Assembly (NCBI RefSeq): GCF_900100375.1
Contig: NZ_FNEZ01000004.1
Coordinates: 62,001-126,000, forward strand
DNA from: Flavobacterium noncentrifugens
GTDB lineage: Bacteria; Bacteroidota; Bacteroidia; Flavobacteriales; Flavobacteriaceae
Reading direction: 5' to 3'
Length of the DNA stretch: 64,000 bases
The first letter of the stretch is position 1. Every line of letters starts with the position of its first letter. Shown piece by piece: positions 32,628 to 42,556 of the stretch. The position numbers were made by a program, and so were the translations under genes. Below the pieces are notes generated by a model. That model worked only from the letters and a program-made list of their open reading frames with translations. It had not been told where the DNA came from and did no database searches.

Positions 32628-35600
32628 TTAGTTTGTTCCTGATAGGTAATCTAATAGCGAAATGCTAAGATTGTACTGCAAAATTGCTGAAAGATAATTT
32701 TCCTGAATCCCTGTGGCAGTCCTCAAATTAAATAGATTTTCAGCATAACTGATGTCCCCATTTTTGTAAGCACTTTCACTTTTTGTCAGCAGTAGGTTGG
32801 CATTTGGCAATCCTGAGGATTTGTAGTAATCTATACTGGTTTTGTTTTTTAGATACTCTTGTGCCGCCTGCTCGAATTGTCCCTTGACATTTATTTGTTG
32901 ACTCTCAAGGGTTTTTGAGGCCACCTGTCTGTTAATTTCAGCAGCTTTTACTCTGGAATTGTACGATCCATAGAAAACCGGTATCGAAATTCCTGCCTGA
33001 AATCCCTGAAATCTGTCACCGGAAGTGGCAAATTTAGTATTCGAAGCATCGATGGAGGAGCCTGCTAGTGACTGATTAAAATAGCCAAATGTTAAATCAG
33101 GTAATGCTCTGGATTTTTGAACTCTTTTTTGTAGCGTGGCTACTTCAATCTGTTGTTGAATGAAGGCAAGATTAGGGTTAGAATTTGCGGCAGTTGCATT
33201 ATCTGAAATTTTATAGTCAGAAACGACAAATGTTTTATCTGCGATCGCAACCCGTTCTGCACTGCCAAGCAATGCCTGAAGTTGAGAAAGGTAAATTTCA
33301 ATATTGGCTTCATCCTGCCTTAACGTGTTTCGTGTTTCATTAAGTTGAGTTTCTGCCGTGCTTTGTTCAAGCAGTGTACTTTCGCCAGCTTCAAAACGCA
33401 ATTTGGCCGATTTAAGAAAACCGGAAAATATGCTATCTTGTTTTTCTAAAAGTGCTTTTCTGGCATACAGGTATTGCAGATTGGTATAGGTCTGCCTGAT
33501 CCTGTAAACCAATTCATTTTTTGTAACGTTAGCTCTCAATTCACTGCTCTTTACCAGTGCTGTTCCTAGTGCTGCGTTGGCGGCAAAGACGGTTGGAAAA
33601 GGTATTGTTTGTGATAGGGAGAGGTTGTTGTCATTTTTTACGTAGCTGTTAATCTGTCCAAATTGACCGGATAGCTGTGTCTTTGGAATTTCTACCGAGG
33701 ATCTTTTAAGCTGTTGCTGATAGTTGATATCCAATTGGGCAATGGTAATTTCCCGATTATTTTTCAAGCCTTCCTCAATTGCTTGGTTCAAAGTGATCGG
33801 TTTGGTTTGGGCTGTTGCAAAATTGGCTGTTAATAATAGCAATATGACAACTACCGAAGAATTTATTTTCATAGCTTTCTTATTAAATTTTTCAAACCAG
33901 ATGTATAATATCGGTAGTACTAGTAAAGTTAGTAGTGTTGCTGTAAAAAGACCACCAATAACTACAGTAGCTAATGGTTTCTGCACTTCACCACCGCTTC
34001 CATGAGATAGTGCCATTGGTAAAAATCCTAAGGAAGCAACAAGCGCAGTCATTACTACTGGCCTTAACCTTACAGAAGTTCCCTTAATAACGATTTGCTT
34101 TAGATCAGTCATTCCTTCACGCTTAAGCAAATTAAACTCAGCGATCAATACAATGCCGTTTAGTACAGCAACTCCAAAAAGCGCAATGAACCCGACACCT
34201 GCAGAGATACTGAAAGGCATCCCTCGAATCCACAAGGCAAAGATTCCACCTATTGCCGATAACGGGATAGCCGTGAAGATTAGCAATGCTTGCTTAACGG
34301 AACCAAAAGCGAAAAACAACAATAAAAAGATTAGCATGAGGGAAACGGGAACAGCAATTGTTAATCGCTCTTTCGCAGCTTGAAGGTTTTCAAATGTGCC
34401 ACCGTAAGTAGGGAAATACCCGGGCTCAAATTTTACCTGTGTGCTTATTTTTTGCTGCATCTCTGCAACAACACTTTCTACATCACGACCTCGTACGTTG
34501 AAACCAACGATGATCCTTCTTTTAGCATCTTCACGCTGAATCTGATTAGGACCCTCCTTAAAACTGATATCCGCAACTTGGTCCAAAGGAACCTGGTTTC
34601 CATTAGGAGCAGTAATGAACAGATTTCTGATATCGTCAATTGACTGTCGGTTTTCCTTACCAAGACGGACAACAAGGCTAAATCTTTTTTCGCCTTCAAA
34701 AACAAGTCCTGCTACTTCTCCTGCAAAAGCAGATCGAATGGCGGTATTTACATCCTCGACGTTTAATCCAAACTGTGCAATTTTATCCCTTTGAAAGCTG
34801 ACAACAATTTGTGGCAATCCAGATACTTGTTCAACGTAAACATCCTCGGCACCATTAATTTTGCCTGCTATGGCACCAATTTGTTTAGCATATTTAGAAA
34901 GTTTATTTAAATCTTCACCGAAAACTTTTATGGCTACATCCTGCTTTACACCGGAGATTAGTTCATTGAAACGCATCTGGATTGGCTGTTGGAAACCGAA
35001 AGTAGCACCGGCAATATTTTCTTCGAGTTTTTTCTGCATCAATTCTGCTAAGTCTGCTGAATTGTCGGCACTCGTCCATTCGCTTTTATCCTTTAAGATG
35101 ACCATTAAATCGCAAGCTTCAACAGGCATTGGATCTGTTGGAATTTCAGATGATCCAATTTTTCCAATTACTTCTTTTACTTCGGGGAAATTATCTTTTA
35201 AAACTTTTGCTGTTTTGAGGGTTGTCTCAACAGTTTGTGATAGGCTGCTTCCGGTAAGTACACGAAGCTCTACAGCGAAGTCGCCTTCTTCCAGTTGTGG
35301 GATAAATTCGGCACCGAGATAGCTAAATATTACAAGACTTAACATTAACAATCCCACCGCAATAGCCACAATGACTGCTTTCGAGCGTAACGCAAAAGCC
35401 AAAAGGGGCGTGTAAGCACGCTGCACAGCATTAATAATCTTGTCAGAAATATTTTGTTTGCTAGGTATTTTCTTGCTTAAAAATAATGCGCTCATTACCG
35501 GCACATAGGTCAATGACAGGATAAATGCACCCAAAATAGCAAATGATACGGTCTGTGCCATTGGCCTGAACATTTTTCCTTCTACACCAACCAGTGCCAA

Positions 35601-36989
35601 AATTGGCAGGTACACAATAAGGATAACGATTTGTCCAAAAGCTGCTGAACTCATCATTTTTCGGGCATTGCTCATTACACTGCTATCCATTTGTTCCTGA
35701 GTAAGGACCTGCCCCTTGTGTTTCACGTACAAGTAGTGCATTGTAGCTTCTATAATAATGACCGCTCCATCGACAATTAACCCAAAGTCAATTGCACCGA
35801 GGCTCATAAGATTTCCATCTACTCCGAAAAGATTCATCAGGCAAATGGCAAACAGCATCGCCAAAGGAATCACAGAAGCAACGATTAGTCCAGCTCTGAG
35901 GTTACCCAAAAGAAGTACTAAGACAAATATTACGATAAGTGCGCCTTCGGCTAGATTCTTAGTAACTGTTCCGATCGCATTATCAACCAATTTTGTTCTG
36001 TCAAGAAATGGCTCGATTGTAACACCTTCCGGTAAAGTTTTTTTAATTTGCTCCATACGGGTTTTAACGTTTCCGATTACTTTGGAAGCATTTGCACCCT
36101 TTAGCATCAAAACAATACCTCCAACTACTTCGCCATCGCTGTTTCTGGTCATCGCACCATATCTGGTTGCCGCTCCGATATTTACTTCCCCTACATTTCT
36201 GATCAGAACCGGAGTACTGTTGGCATTAGTTTTTACGACTATATTCTCGATATCGTCAATATTTTTTATCAAACCTTCACTACGGATAAAGTAAGCGTTC
36301 GGCTTTTTATCGATATATGCACCGCCCGTATTTTGATTATTTTTTTCGAGTGCGCTGAAAACGTCATTAATGCTGATGTTCATGCTTCGCAACTTATCAG
36401 GGTTTAAAGCGATTTCATATTGCTTAAGGAATCCACCAAAACTGCTAACATCTGCAATACCTTCGACACCAAGAAGCTGCCTGCGCACAATCCAATCCTG
36501 GATACTTCTGAGTTCTGTGGCGTTGTATTTTTCTTTAAAACCTTTTTTGGGATGCAGTACATATTGATAAATTTCTCCCAATCCAGTAGAAACAGGAGCC
36601 ATTTGTGGCAAACCCATACCAGGAGGAATTTGTTCGCTGGCTTCGCTCAGGCGTTCCGCAACTTGTTGCCTGGCCCAGTAAACGTCAATATTTTCTTTGA
36701 AAACTACAGTAACAACGGACAAGCCAAAACGGCTAAAAGAACGAACTTCTTCGATATCCTTAATAGTTGCCATCGTTTGCTCTACAGGAAATGTTACAAA
36801 ACGCTCAATGTCTTCAGCACCATTGCTTGGCGAGCTCGTTATTATTTGTACCTGATTGTTTGTGATGTCCGGAACGGCATCAATTGGAAGTTGTTTGACG
36901 GAGTAAATACCCCAGATTATCAGACCTAAAATCATAAGTCCAACAATCAATTTGTTCTTTATAGAGAACTGAATGATTTTGTTTAACAT
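32628..36989 (-). CDS. czcA: CzcA-type RND metal pump fused to a TolC-like channel
   Basis: About 1453 aa from MLNKIIQFSIKNKLIVG (ATG 36989); the frame's extra 14 residues upstream look non-coding. Residues 1-1035 are a complete heavy-metal RND pump with 12 membrane helices (RND motif PDITNNQVQI; TM4 GAIDFGLIVDGAVII acidic relay). At about residue 1040 a second signal-like segment appears (MKINSSVVVILLLLTANFAT, then AQT), followed by a TolC/CusC-type outer-membrane efflux domain of about 400 aa (ITLNQAIEEGLKNN onward). The fusion occurs in other Bacteroidetes. An internal ATG (33872) could also start the channel. Confidence 0.9.
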   Translation of the reverse strand: MLNKIIQFSIKNKLIVGLMILGLIIWGIYSVKQLPIDAVPDITNNQVQIITSSPSNGAEDIERFVTFPVEQTMATIKDIEEVRSFSRFGLSVVTVVFKENIDVYWARQQVAERLSEASEQIPPGMGLPQMAPVSTGLGEIYQYVLHPKKGFKEKYNATELRSIQDWIVRRQLLGVEGIADVSSFGGFLKQYEIALNPDKLRSMNISINDVFSALEKNNQNTGGAYIDKKPNAYFIRSEGLIKNIDDIENIVVKTNANSTPVLIRNVGEVNIGAATRYGAMTRNSDGEVVGGIVLMLKGANASKVIGNVKTRMEQIKKTLPEGVTIEPFLDRTKLVDNAIGTVTKNLAEGALIVIFVLVLLLGNLRAGLIVASVIPLAMLFAICLMNLFGVDGNLMSLGAIDFGLIVDGAVIIIEATMHYLYVKHKGQVLTQEQMDSSVMSNARKMMSSAAFGQIVILIVYLPILALVGVEGKMFRPMAQTVSFAILGAFILSLTYVPVMSALFLSKKIPSKQNISDKIINAVQRAYTPLLAFALRSKAVIVAIAVGLLMLSLVIFSYLGAEFIPQLEEGDFAVELRVLTGSSLSQTVETTLKTAKVLKDNFPEVKEVIGKIGSSEIPTDPMPVEACDLMVILKDKSEWTSADNSADLAELMQKKLEENIAGATFGFQQPIQMRFNELISGVKQDVAIKVFGEDLNKLSKYAKQIGAIAGKINGAEDVYVEQVSGLPQIVVSFQRDKIAQFGLNVEDVNTAIRSAFAGEVAGLVFEGEKRFSLVVRLGKENRQSIDDIRNLFITAPNGNQVPLDQVADISFKEGPNQIQREDAKRRIIVGFNVRGRDVESVVAEMQQKISTQVKFEPGYFPTYGGTFENLQAAKERLTIAVPVSLMLIFLLLFFAFGSVKQALLIFTAIPLSAIGGIFALWIRGMPFSISAGVGFIALFGVAVLNGIVLIAEFNLLKREGMTDLKQIVIKGTSVRLRPVVMTALVASLGFLPMALSHGSGGEVQKPLATVVIGGLFTATLLTLLVLPILYIWFEKFNKKAMKINSSVVVILLLLTANFATAQTKPITLNQAIEEGLKNNREITIAQLDINYQQQLKRSSVEIPKTQLSGQFGQINSYVKNDNNLSLSQTIPFPTVFAANAALGTALVKSSELRANVTKNELVYRIRQTYTNLQYLYARKALLEKQDSIFSGFLKSAKLRFEAGESTLLEQSTAETQLNETRNTLRQDEANIEIYLSQLQALLGSAERVAIADKTFVVSDYKISDNATAANSNPNLAFIQQQIEVATLQKRVQKSRALPDLTFGYFNQSLAGSSIDASNTKFATSGDRFQGFQAGISIPVFYGSYNSRVKAAEINRQVASKTLESQQINVKGQFEQAAQEYLKNKTSIDYYKSSGLPNANLLLTKSESAYKNGDISYAENLFNLRTATGIQENYLSAILQYNLSISLLDYLSGTN

Positions 36990-37077
36990 AAATAAAAAAT
37001 TAGTTAAAATGACGATAAATATTATGGCCAATGGCCATAACGGATCACTTCGATTAAATCGAAAATAAGATTGTCAT

Positions 37078-37398
37078 TTAACTAATTTTGGGCGGTTGCC
37101 AAATGGAACCGTGGAAGCGGGAGATAAAAACGGAAGTATAACTTGGCTGTTTCTTAATGATCATTGCAGATGCCAAAGCTTTTTCAGGCACTTTAGTATC
37201 GATCACTAAAAAGGGAATCGTGCGGCAGCAATTGCATACACAAAAAGGAGAGCACTGATCTTTATGCTGATCGTTGTGGGAAGAAAATTCTGTTGTGGCG
37301 ATATTGGAAGATTTATAATCAGTTAACTGACCGTCGGTACAAGGCATGCCTGATAGCGCGATTATAACTAAAGCCAATATGGTGCATAAATACTTCAC
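37078..37398 (-). CDS. DUF6660-like secreted Cys/His-rich protein
   Basis: 106 aa. Signal peptide (MKYLCTILALVIIALSG), then a Cys-rich stretch HKDQCSPFCVCNCCRT (about 45-60) that could bind metal. Proteins of this look (DUF6660) commonly precede czcA in Bacteroidetes. It is the first gene of the czc operon, 88 bp before the pump start. A periplasmic metal-binding or sensing role is an inference. Confidence 0.75.
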   Translation of the reverse strand: MKYLCTILALVIIALSGMPCTDGQLTDYKSSNIATTEFSSHNDQHKDQCSPFCVCNCCRTIPFLVIDTKVPEKALASAMIIKKQPSYTSVFISRFHGSIWQPPKIS

Positions 37399-37461
37399 GG
37401 AAACAAAATTAATGTTTTTTGCAATATGATCTTAATAATTATGTAAAAATTGGGAGATTGG

Positions 37462-38349
37462 CTAATTTATGTAGTAAGATTGGTTTTCTGCAATCGCAGG
37501 AATCAGCGTATCACTACAGATTTCATTTATGTTATTCTCGATTACAGCACAAAGTGCGCTCATCGGAATATCTGTCGGTTGGTTTTCAAAAGGATCCTGC
37601 ATAATTATGGCGGTTTGCTCCACTGAAATAAGGATTGAGGAAATAATAATTGTTAACACGATTTCAAGAGCAGGGTAGTTGTCCTCCAGGCCAAACGGAA
37701 GGATCGATGTCAGCGCATAAATCAAAAAATGTATAAGAAGGCTGTAAGATTTGGGAAACACGGTATTTTTAATTCTTTCACATTTCCCCATTGCATCATT
37801 TAAACGCGCGATAGTTGTGTCTATTTGTACCTGTTTATTGTCATTTAACGATTGTTTTTTTGAAACTAGTGCCAAATGATCGGCATGCTTATTCAAAAGT
37901 TCTGCCGGAATATTATTTGCTTTTATGTTATGCTGTTGAAGGTAGTCAGACACCTCCTTAGAATATGGAGTTTTGCGTAGGTTTTCTGACAGAGCACGAC
38001 ACCAAATAATTTGTCTTGTACTAAAGTTTTTAAGGTCTTCCTCTGATTCAGAATCACTTAAAAATTGTTTGATCTGACGAATGAGTGTTCTGGAATCATT
38101 TACTATTTCGCCCCATACTTTTCTGGCTTCCCACCAACGATCATAGGATTGTGCTGTACGGAAAGCCAAAAGCAGTGCTACTATTGTCCCTAATATGCTA
38201 GTGATCGGTAATGGTACGGTAACTTTTCTCAGTTCGGTGTTATGGTCTAATGTTCCAATAACTATTGCGTATACTACAATCGCAACAATATCTATCCATA
38301 TTGATTTGATGAAATAGAAAATAGAATTTTTATTGTTTTTAACTAACAT
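37462..38349 (-). CDS. Bestrophin-family channel protein
   Basis: 295 aa. Bestrophin (YneE/UPF0187) features: WIDIVAIVVYAIVIGTL, then the signature LGTIVALLLAFRTAQSYDRW and WWEARKVWGEIVNDSRTL, further helices at about 200-240, and an acidic cytoplasmic tail (MQDPFENQPTDIPMSALC). Bacterial bestrophins form pentameric ion channels. Its 3' side lies 64 bp from the DUF6660 gene start. Confidence 0.9.
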   Translation of the reverse strand: MLVKNNKNSIFYFIKSIWIDIVAIVVYAIVIGTLDHNTELRKVTVPLPITSILGTIVALLLAFRTAQSYDRWWEARKVWGEIVNDSRTLIRQIKQFLSDSESEEDLKNFSTRQIIWCRALSENLRKTPYSKEVSDYLQQHNIKANNIPAELLNKHADHLALVSKKQSLNDNKQVQIDTTIARLNDAMGKCERIKNTVFPKSYSLLIHFLIYALTSILPFGLEDNYPALEIVLTIIISSILISVEQTAIIMQDPFENQPTDIPMSALCAVIENNINEICSDTLIPAIAENQSYYIN

Positions 38350-38449
38350 AGGATATTTCGATAGTTTATGTAATTTTTTGCAAACTTACAGTTTAAAATT
38401 TTAGTAGACCAATCCATATTTTTGGTATTAGCCTCACTTTTGAAAATGA

Positions 38450-38474
38450 AAGCCTGCAATTTAATCGCAGGCTT
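38450..38474 (-). terminator. Terminator downstream of the YHS gene
   Basis: Stem aagcctgc (38450-38457) with gcaggctt (38467-38474). It follows the YHS protein gene on the minus strand. Confidence 0.7.
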
Positions 38475-38498
38475 ATGAAAATTATAAAATCACGTCTG

Positions 38499-38804
38499 TC
38501 AATTTCTTTTTGTCAAGTATCTGTTAGGATTCTTTAAAAATTCATCTTTACAGGTTTTAGAACAAAATCCATATACTTTTTCTTTATAGTGTAAAGTATC
38601 ACTAACAACGTCGGATATTGGCATTCCGCATGCAAAATCTTTTGAGTTATCAAATTTTATATTCTTGTAACCAAGTTCTGGATGCAATAACTTTTCAATT
38701 CCATCATCATACATTTTGCGCATCGTACTGAGAACATCTTGATCAGCATTCTGCACGCTGCCACCATTGTAGAGCGGCTTTGGATCATATTCCAGATCGA
38801 GCAT
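38499..38804 (-). CDS. YHS-domain protein
   Basis: 101 aa. The C-terminal half is a YHS domain: FACGMPISDVVSDTLHYKEK, then YGFCSKTCKDEFLKNPNRYL, with the conserved Cys residues for metal binding. The N-terminal 45 residues (LDLEYDPKPLYNGGSVQNAD) are unassigned. YHS domains bind metals and accompany metal-transport systems. It begins 3 nt after the DJ-1/PfpI gene, so the two are cotranscribed. Confidence 0.8.
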   Translation of the reverse strand: MLDLEYDPKPLYNGGSVQNADQDVLSTMRKMYDDGIEKLLHPELGYKNIKFDNSKDFACGMPISDVVSDTLHYKEKVYGFCSKTCKDEFLKNPNRYLTKRN

Positions 38805-38807
38805 GAC

Positions 38808-39461
38808 TCATTTAGTATATTTTTCCCCTTTTATTTCATTAATCAACGCAAGACTCATGTCTAATCCGGCCGTTACACCAGCACTTGTCCAATATTTGCC
38901 ACTATGAGTGTATCGTAAACTCTTAACATTTGCTCCGTAGAGATCAGCTAATAATTTTTTGCTCGACCAATGCGTTGTGGCTTCTTTATCTTTTAGCAAT
39001 CCAGTTGCGCCTAGTATCCAGGCGCCAGTGCATACGCTTGTTGTGTATGTGGATATAGAATCAATCGATTTAATCCAGTCCAGCAACTCTTTATCTTTTG
39101 TTGCCTCAAATGTTTGCTTAAAACCACCGGGAATTAATAGGATGTCCAGCTGTTTTACATCAGCAATTGATGAATCGACTTGTACCTTCATGCCTTTTGC
39201 GTCTTCGATCAAACCTCTATGCCTTCCTACGAAAAACACTTTAGATCCCATCAATTCGCTAAAGACCGCATATGGACCCATTGCATCCAAAGGCGCGTAA
39301 CCATCGTACAATAATATGCCGACCGTTTTAATATCAACTTTCTGTTTTGGGATTTGTTCGTCCGCTTTTTCCACGTTGTACGTTCGTTTTTGATCATTTT
39401 GTTGCTTGCATGACGCAAGCAACAAAATGCACGACATGATGGTTAATAAATTCTTACTCAT
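38808..39461 (-). CDS. DJ-1/PfpI family lipoprotein
   Basis: 217 aa. Lipoprotein signal with lipobox LLASCKQQ (about 15-22), then a class I glutamine amidotransferase-like fold: VGILLYDGYAPLDAMGPYAV (acid residue), the nucleophile elbow TSVCTGAWILG (Cys near 142) and the following TTHWSSKK. It should be an outer- or inner-membrane-anchored periplasmic protein. The enzymatic activity is uncertain. Operon with the YHS gene. Confidence 0.85.
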   Translation of the reverse strand: MSKNLLTIMSCILLLASCKQQNDQKRTYNVEKADEQIPKQKVDIKTVGILLYDGYAPLDAMGPYAVFSELMGSKVFFVGRHRGLIEDAKGMKVQVDSSIADVKQLDILLIPGGFKQTFEATKDKELLDWIKSIDSISTYTTSVCTGAWILGATGLLKDKEATTHWSSKKLLADLYGANVKSLRYTHSGKYWTSAGVTAGLDMSLALINEIKGEKYTK

Positions 39462-39477
39462 ATAATATAAAATTTAT

Positions 39478-39502
39478 GGGCTGCAAGGCTGCAGCCCTTT
39501 TT
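39478..39502 (+). terminator. Hairpin between the TonB receptor and DJ-1 genes
   Basis: Stem gggctgc (39478-39484) with gcagccc (39491-39497) followed by a T-run on the plus strand. On the minus strand it lies just after the receptor gene, and its A/T flanks may serve there too. Confidence 0.55.
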
Positions 39503-39510
39503 TGATTAAT

Positions 39511-41841
39511 TTAAAATTTTCCGGTTAAAGTAACGCCCCACATTCTGGGACTGCCCAATAGATAAGAGCCATAACCCCATGAAACATAACGGGCGTCTTT
39601 TAGGTTTCTTGCCCACAAAGCAATCTCATAATTTTTAGCGGTAATACCAAACCTGGTATTAATTAAGCCATAACCCATCTGATATTGGGTGTTTAAAAAA
39701 TCTAAGTAATACTTGCCGACGTATCTGTATTCTATTCTTCCAAATACTGCAAGGTTTTGTTTGCTTTTTGTAATTGGATAATTGTATTGTCCGGCTAGCA
39801 TACTTGAGAATTCAGGATTATTGATAGGGCGATTGCCTTTATAGTTAATTGTGGATGAAGAAGCGTAATCATACAAGTCAAGCTTCGCATATTTGGCATT
39901 TGAGTATGACGCATTCCAATCCAATACAAAGTTTTTAAAAGGTATAGCACTTACTTCCGCTTCCAAACCAAAATTATTCATATTTCCAACATTTAGCATC
40001 AGGTAATTAACCCCATCTGTTGAAGTGCCTACCTGCTGGTCTTTTTGCTGCAGGTAAAATGCTGTAAGATTCAGTTTTAATTTATTTTGAAAGAAATTAT
40101 TTTTGATTGCGCTCTCGTAATTATCTGATTTCTCAGGATCGTATGTGATATTATTTGCACCTGCAGCACCGATGTTGAAACCACCTACACGAAAACCTTT
40201 TGCATAGGAGACGTACACTAATGAATTATCAGTAATCTTATAACTCAATGACAGTTTAGGTGTAAAGGCATTAAAAGTTTTGCTGTCAGTTTCTGTTGCG
40301 GTGATGAGTGTAATTACATTATCCTCTATAAGGTTGTTGCTTTCTGATCTATCCTTCTTCTCAACCTCGTATCGGGCACCTGCCGTGAAATCCAGCTTTG
40401 GTGTAACGCTGTAGCTTGCCTGACCAAAAAAAGCAACGCCTCCGTTTTTCCTGACGCCGTTTGTTGTTGTGCTGTATGGCGCTTTAGGGTCGATTATGAC
40501 ATAACCTTCCTCATAATAGGTGATGAAGTTGGTCTTTGTTTTTTCTGCAAACAGGTATGAACCTGCCGTCCATTTCAAGTTCCCGTCATTTGCAGGCGAA
40601 GAAAATCGAAACTCCTGTGTAAGCTGTCGCGATTTGGTAGCATTGCTGCCGCTAATTAATTTATCTGCTGTAAAATCGAAATCAAATCGTCCAGGAAACC
40701 ACACATGAAAATCAATACCGGATGAAACAGATGTGAAATTGAAATGTGTACCGAAATAATTAACGGTTGCCGATACATTTGTATTGCTTCTTCGTTCTGT
40801 ATTGTCCCAATTACCAAAAGCCCGATAGCCATTGTTAAGCACATCATCATAACTGCTAGACCACGGATACGCACCCTTATCATTATCGTTTTCTGTTTTA
40901 GCATTTAATATAACCTGCCATTTATCGCTAATCAGATATTTCAGGTTTCCATCAATATTAAAATCTTTTCGGCCATCGAAATTGTCTGTATTCAAGGTCG
41001 GATTGCTATAAATACTACCTCTTTTGTTGAACTGAGCGGCAATATTAAAGAATAGTATATCCTTAACAATAGGGGTATTAAATCCAATGCTGTATCGCTG
41101 CTGATCATAATTCCCGAAATCAAGCGTCGCAAAACCACTTGTTGTATTGGTGGGTTTTTTAGTAATAATATTTACTACACCGCTAAAGGCGTTTCTGCCA
41201 TATAGTGTGCCCTGAGGACCACGCAAAATTTCAATGCGGTCGATATTATTAAAATTAATTGGTGTAGAATAAAAATCAAACTGGTATACGCCATCGACGT
41301 AAGTAGCAACCGACTGCTCATTGGTAAATCCCATTGTTCCACGGATATTAAAAAAGTTTGAGCCAGAACTATTACCATGCTCACTAACAAAAAGGCTAGG
41401 AGCGATAGCAGTTAAATCAGCAATGTTCCACGCTCTGTAATCATTCAATTTCTTTCCGCTTAACGATGAGATGGCAACCGGAGTTTGTTGCAATCTTTCT
41501 TCCCTTTTTTCAGAGGTTATAACTACTTCATCCAATTGTCTTGATTGCTTGGTCAAAATAAAATCAATAGCAGTTGAATGATCTTTTTCAATTTGTACTT
41601 TTTTAGTTTGGGTAGCATAGCCAACAAAAGAAACGGCAATAGTGTAAATGCCATCAGGCAATGATAAAGCAAAATTCCCGTCTCTATCGGTCATTGTTGC
41701 CTTTGAACTATTTAACACAGAAATATTGGCAAAAGCCAATGGAATACCTGTTTGGGACCTGATTGTCCCCTGTAGGTTTTGTGCAAAACTATATGTTGCC
41801 CAAAAACTTAATGTAATGATTATGAAATATTTTAAATGCAT
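39511..41841 (-). CDS. TonB-dependent outer membrane receptor
   Basis: 776 aa. Signal peptide (MHLKYFIIITLSFWATYSFA), a carboxypeptidase-like CarbopepD_reg_2 domain (25-105), a plug domain with TonB-box-like ITSEKREERLQQTP and RIEILRGPQGTLYG (about 200-215), then a 22-strand barrel ending in a terminal Phe (GVTLTGKF). It imports an unidentified ligand across the outer membrane. Beside metal-efflux genes and a Cys-rich small protein, a metal or metallophore substrate is plausible but unproven. No SusD partner is present. Confidence 0.9.
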   Translation of the reverse strand: MHLKYFIIITLSFWATYSFAQNLQGTIRSQTGIPLAFANISVLNSSKATMTDRDGNFALSLPDGIYTIAVSFVGYATQTKKVQIEKDHSTAIDFILTKQSRQLDEVVITSEKREERLQQTPVAISSLSGKKLNDYRAWNIADLTAIAPSLFVSEHGNSSGSNFFNIRGTMGFTNEQSVATYVDGVYQFDFYSTPINFNNIDRIEILRGPQGTLYGRNAFSGVVNIITKKPTNTTSGFATLDFGNYDQQRYSIGFNTPIVKDILFFNIAAQFNKRGSIYSNPTLNTDNFDGRKDFNIDGNLKYLISDKWQVILNAKTENDNDKGAYPWSSSYDDVLNNGYRAFGNWDNTERRSNTNVSATVNYFGTHFNFTSVSSGIDFHVWFPGRFDFDFTADKLISGSNATKSRQLTQEFRFSSPANDGNLKWTAGSYLFAEKTKTNFITYYEEGYVIIDPKAPYSTTTNGVRKNGGVAFFGQASYSVTPKLDFTAGARYEVEKKDRSESNNLIEDNVITLITATETDSKTFNAFTPKLSLSYKITDNSLVYVSYAKGFRVGGFNIGAAGANNITYDPEKSDNYESAIKNNFFQNKLKLNLTAFYLQQKDQQVGTSTDGVNYLMLNVGNMNNFGLEAEVSAIPFKNFVLDWNASYSNAKYAKLDLYDYASSSTINYKGNRPINNPEFSSMLAGQYNYPITKSKQNLAVFGRIEYRYVGKYYLDFLNTQYQMGYGLINTRFGITAKNYEIALWARNLKDARYVSWGYGSYLLGSPRMWGVTLTGKF

Positions 41842-42033
41842 TGAATTAGATTTTTAGAATAATTGAATTAAGATGTTACCCTGATGCATGTCAAGGTGAG
41901 CAACGCTATATTTTTAAAGCGATACTTATCTTACATCTCAAAACAATTCTTGATTGGTAAAAAATATGCACATGAAAGTATTTTCAAATGACTCAGCCAA
42001 ATGAGAATAAGCGCAAATCGATTGCAAAGAAAT

Positions 42034-42411
42034 CTAAAAAGTATTGATAGGAGGATGGAAAAATGACCAGCTGTTTGGATTACAATAAAGATTATTGTAA
42101 AAAGAGTTTAATGTTGAACGTATATTATTTTCGACAATAAGATAATCGTAACTTGTAAGATCAGCAAAAAACAAATCTATTATTTCAAAAACAGGAGCAT
42201 CCTTTTTATCAGATGAGACAGGTTTTTCTGCCTCAGAAGATGCAGCCAATTGGCTCATGAGGTAGCATTTCCCATCACATCCCATTACAGGTTTTTCTTT
42301 ATTGACGCAAAGTACGGTGCGTATATAATTATAATTGAGGATATAATCAAAAACTGGAATGACAGGTTTAAGAAGTATAGTCAAGCATATTATGAATACG
42401 AAATTTTTCAC
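42034..42411 (-). CDS. Conserved protein with GCDGKCYL motif, 125 aa
   Basis: Hydrophobic N-terminus (MKNFVFIICLTILLKPVIPV), then VCVNKEKP-type segment, MGCDGKCYLMSQL (about 43-55) with a Cys pair, a polar middle, and a Pro/Phe C-terminus (FFHPPINTF). I think this short protein recurs upstream of TonB receptors in Bacteroidetes metal loci, but I cannot name a family. It is in the receptor's direction, 192 bp upstream, and may bind a metal. Confidence 0.7.
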   Translation of the reverse strand: MKNFVFIICLTILLKPVIPVFDYILNYNYIRTVLCVNKEKPVMGCDGKCYLMSQLAASSEAEKPVSSDKKDAPVFEIIDLFFADLTSYDYLIVENNIRSTLNSFYNNLYCNPNSWSFFHPPINTF

Positions 42412-42528
42412 AGCGCAAATTTAGCTAATAGAAACTAATAAATTCAGGAAATAGCAATCTTTTGCATTTAAGTTTTCAATGGTTTTAAAAAACATTTTCA
42501 TTTCTTTTTTTCGATAAGTAATACAAAA

Positions 42529-42547
42529 AAACTGCCGAAGGCAGTTT
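42529..42547 (-). terminator. Terminator of the integrase gene
   Basis: Stem aaactgcc (42529-42536) with ggcagttt (42540-42547) and a gaa loop, with A/T runs outside, 10 bp after the integrase stop. Confidence 0.7.
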
Positions 42548-42556
42548 ATGTATTAT

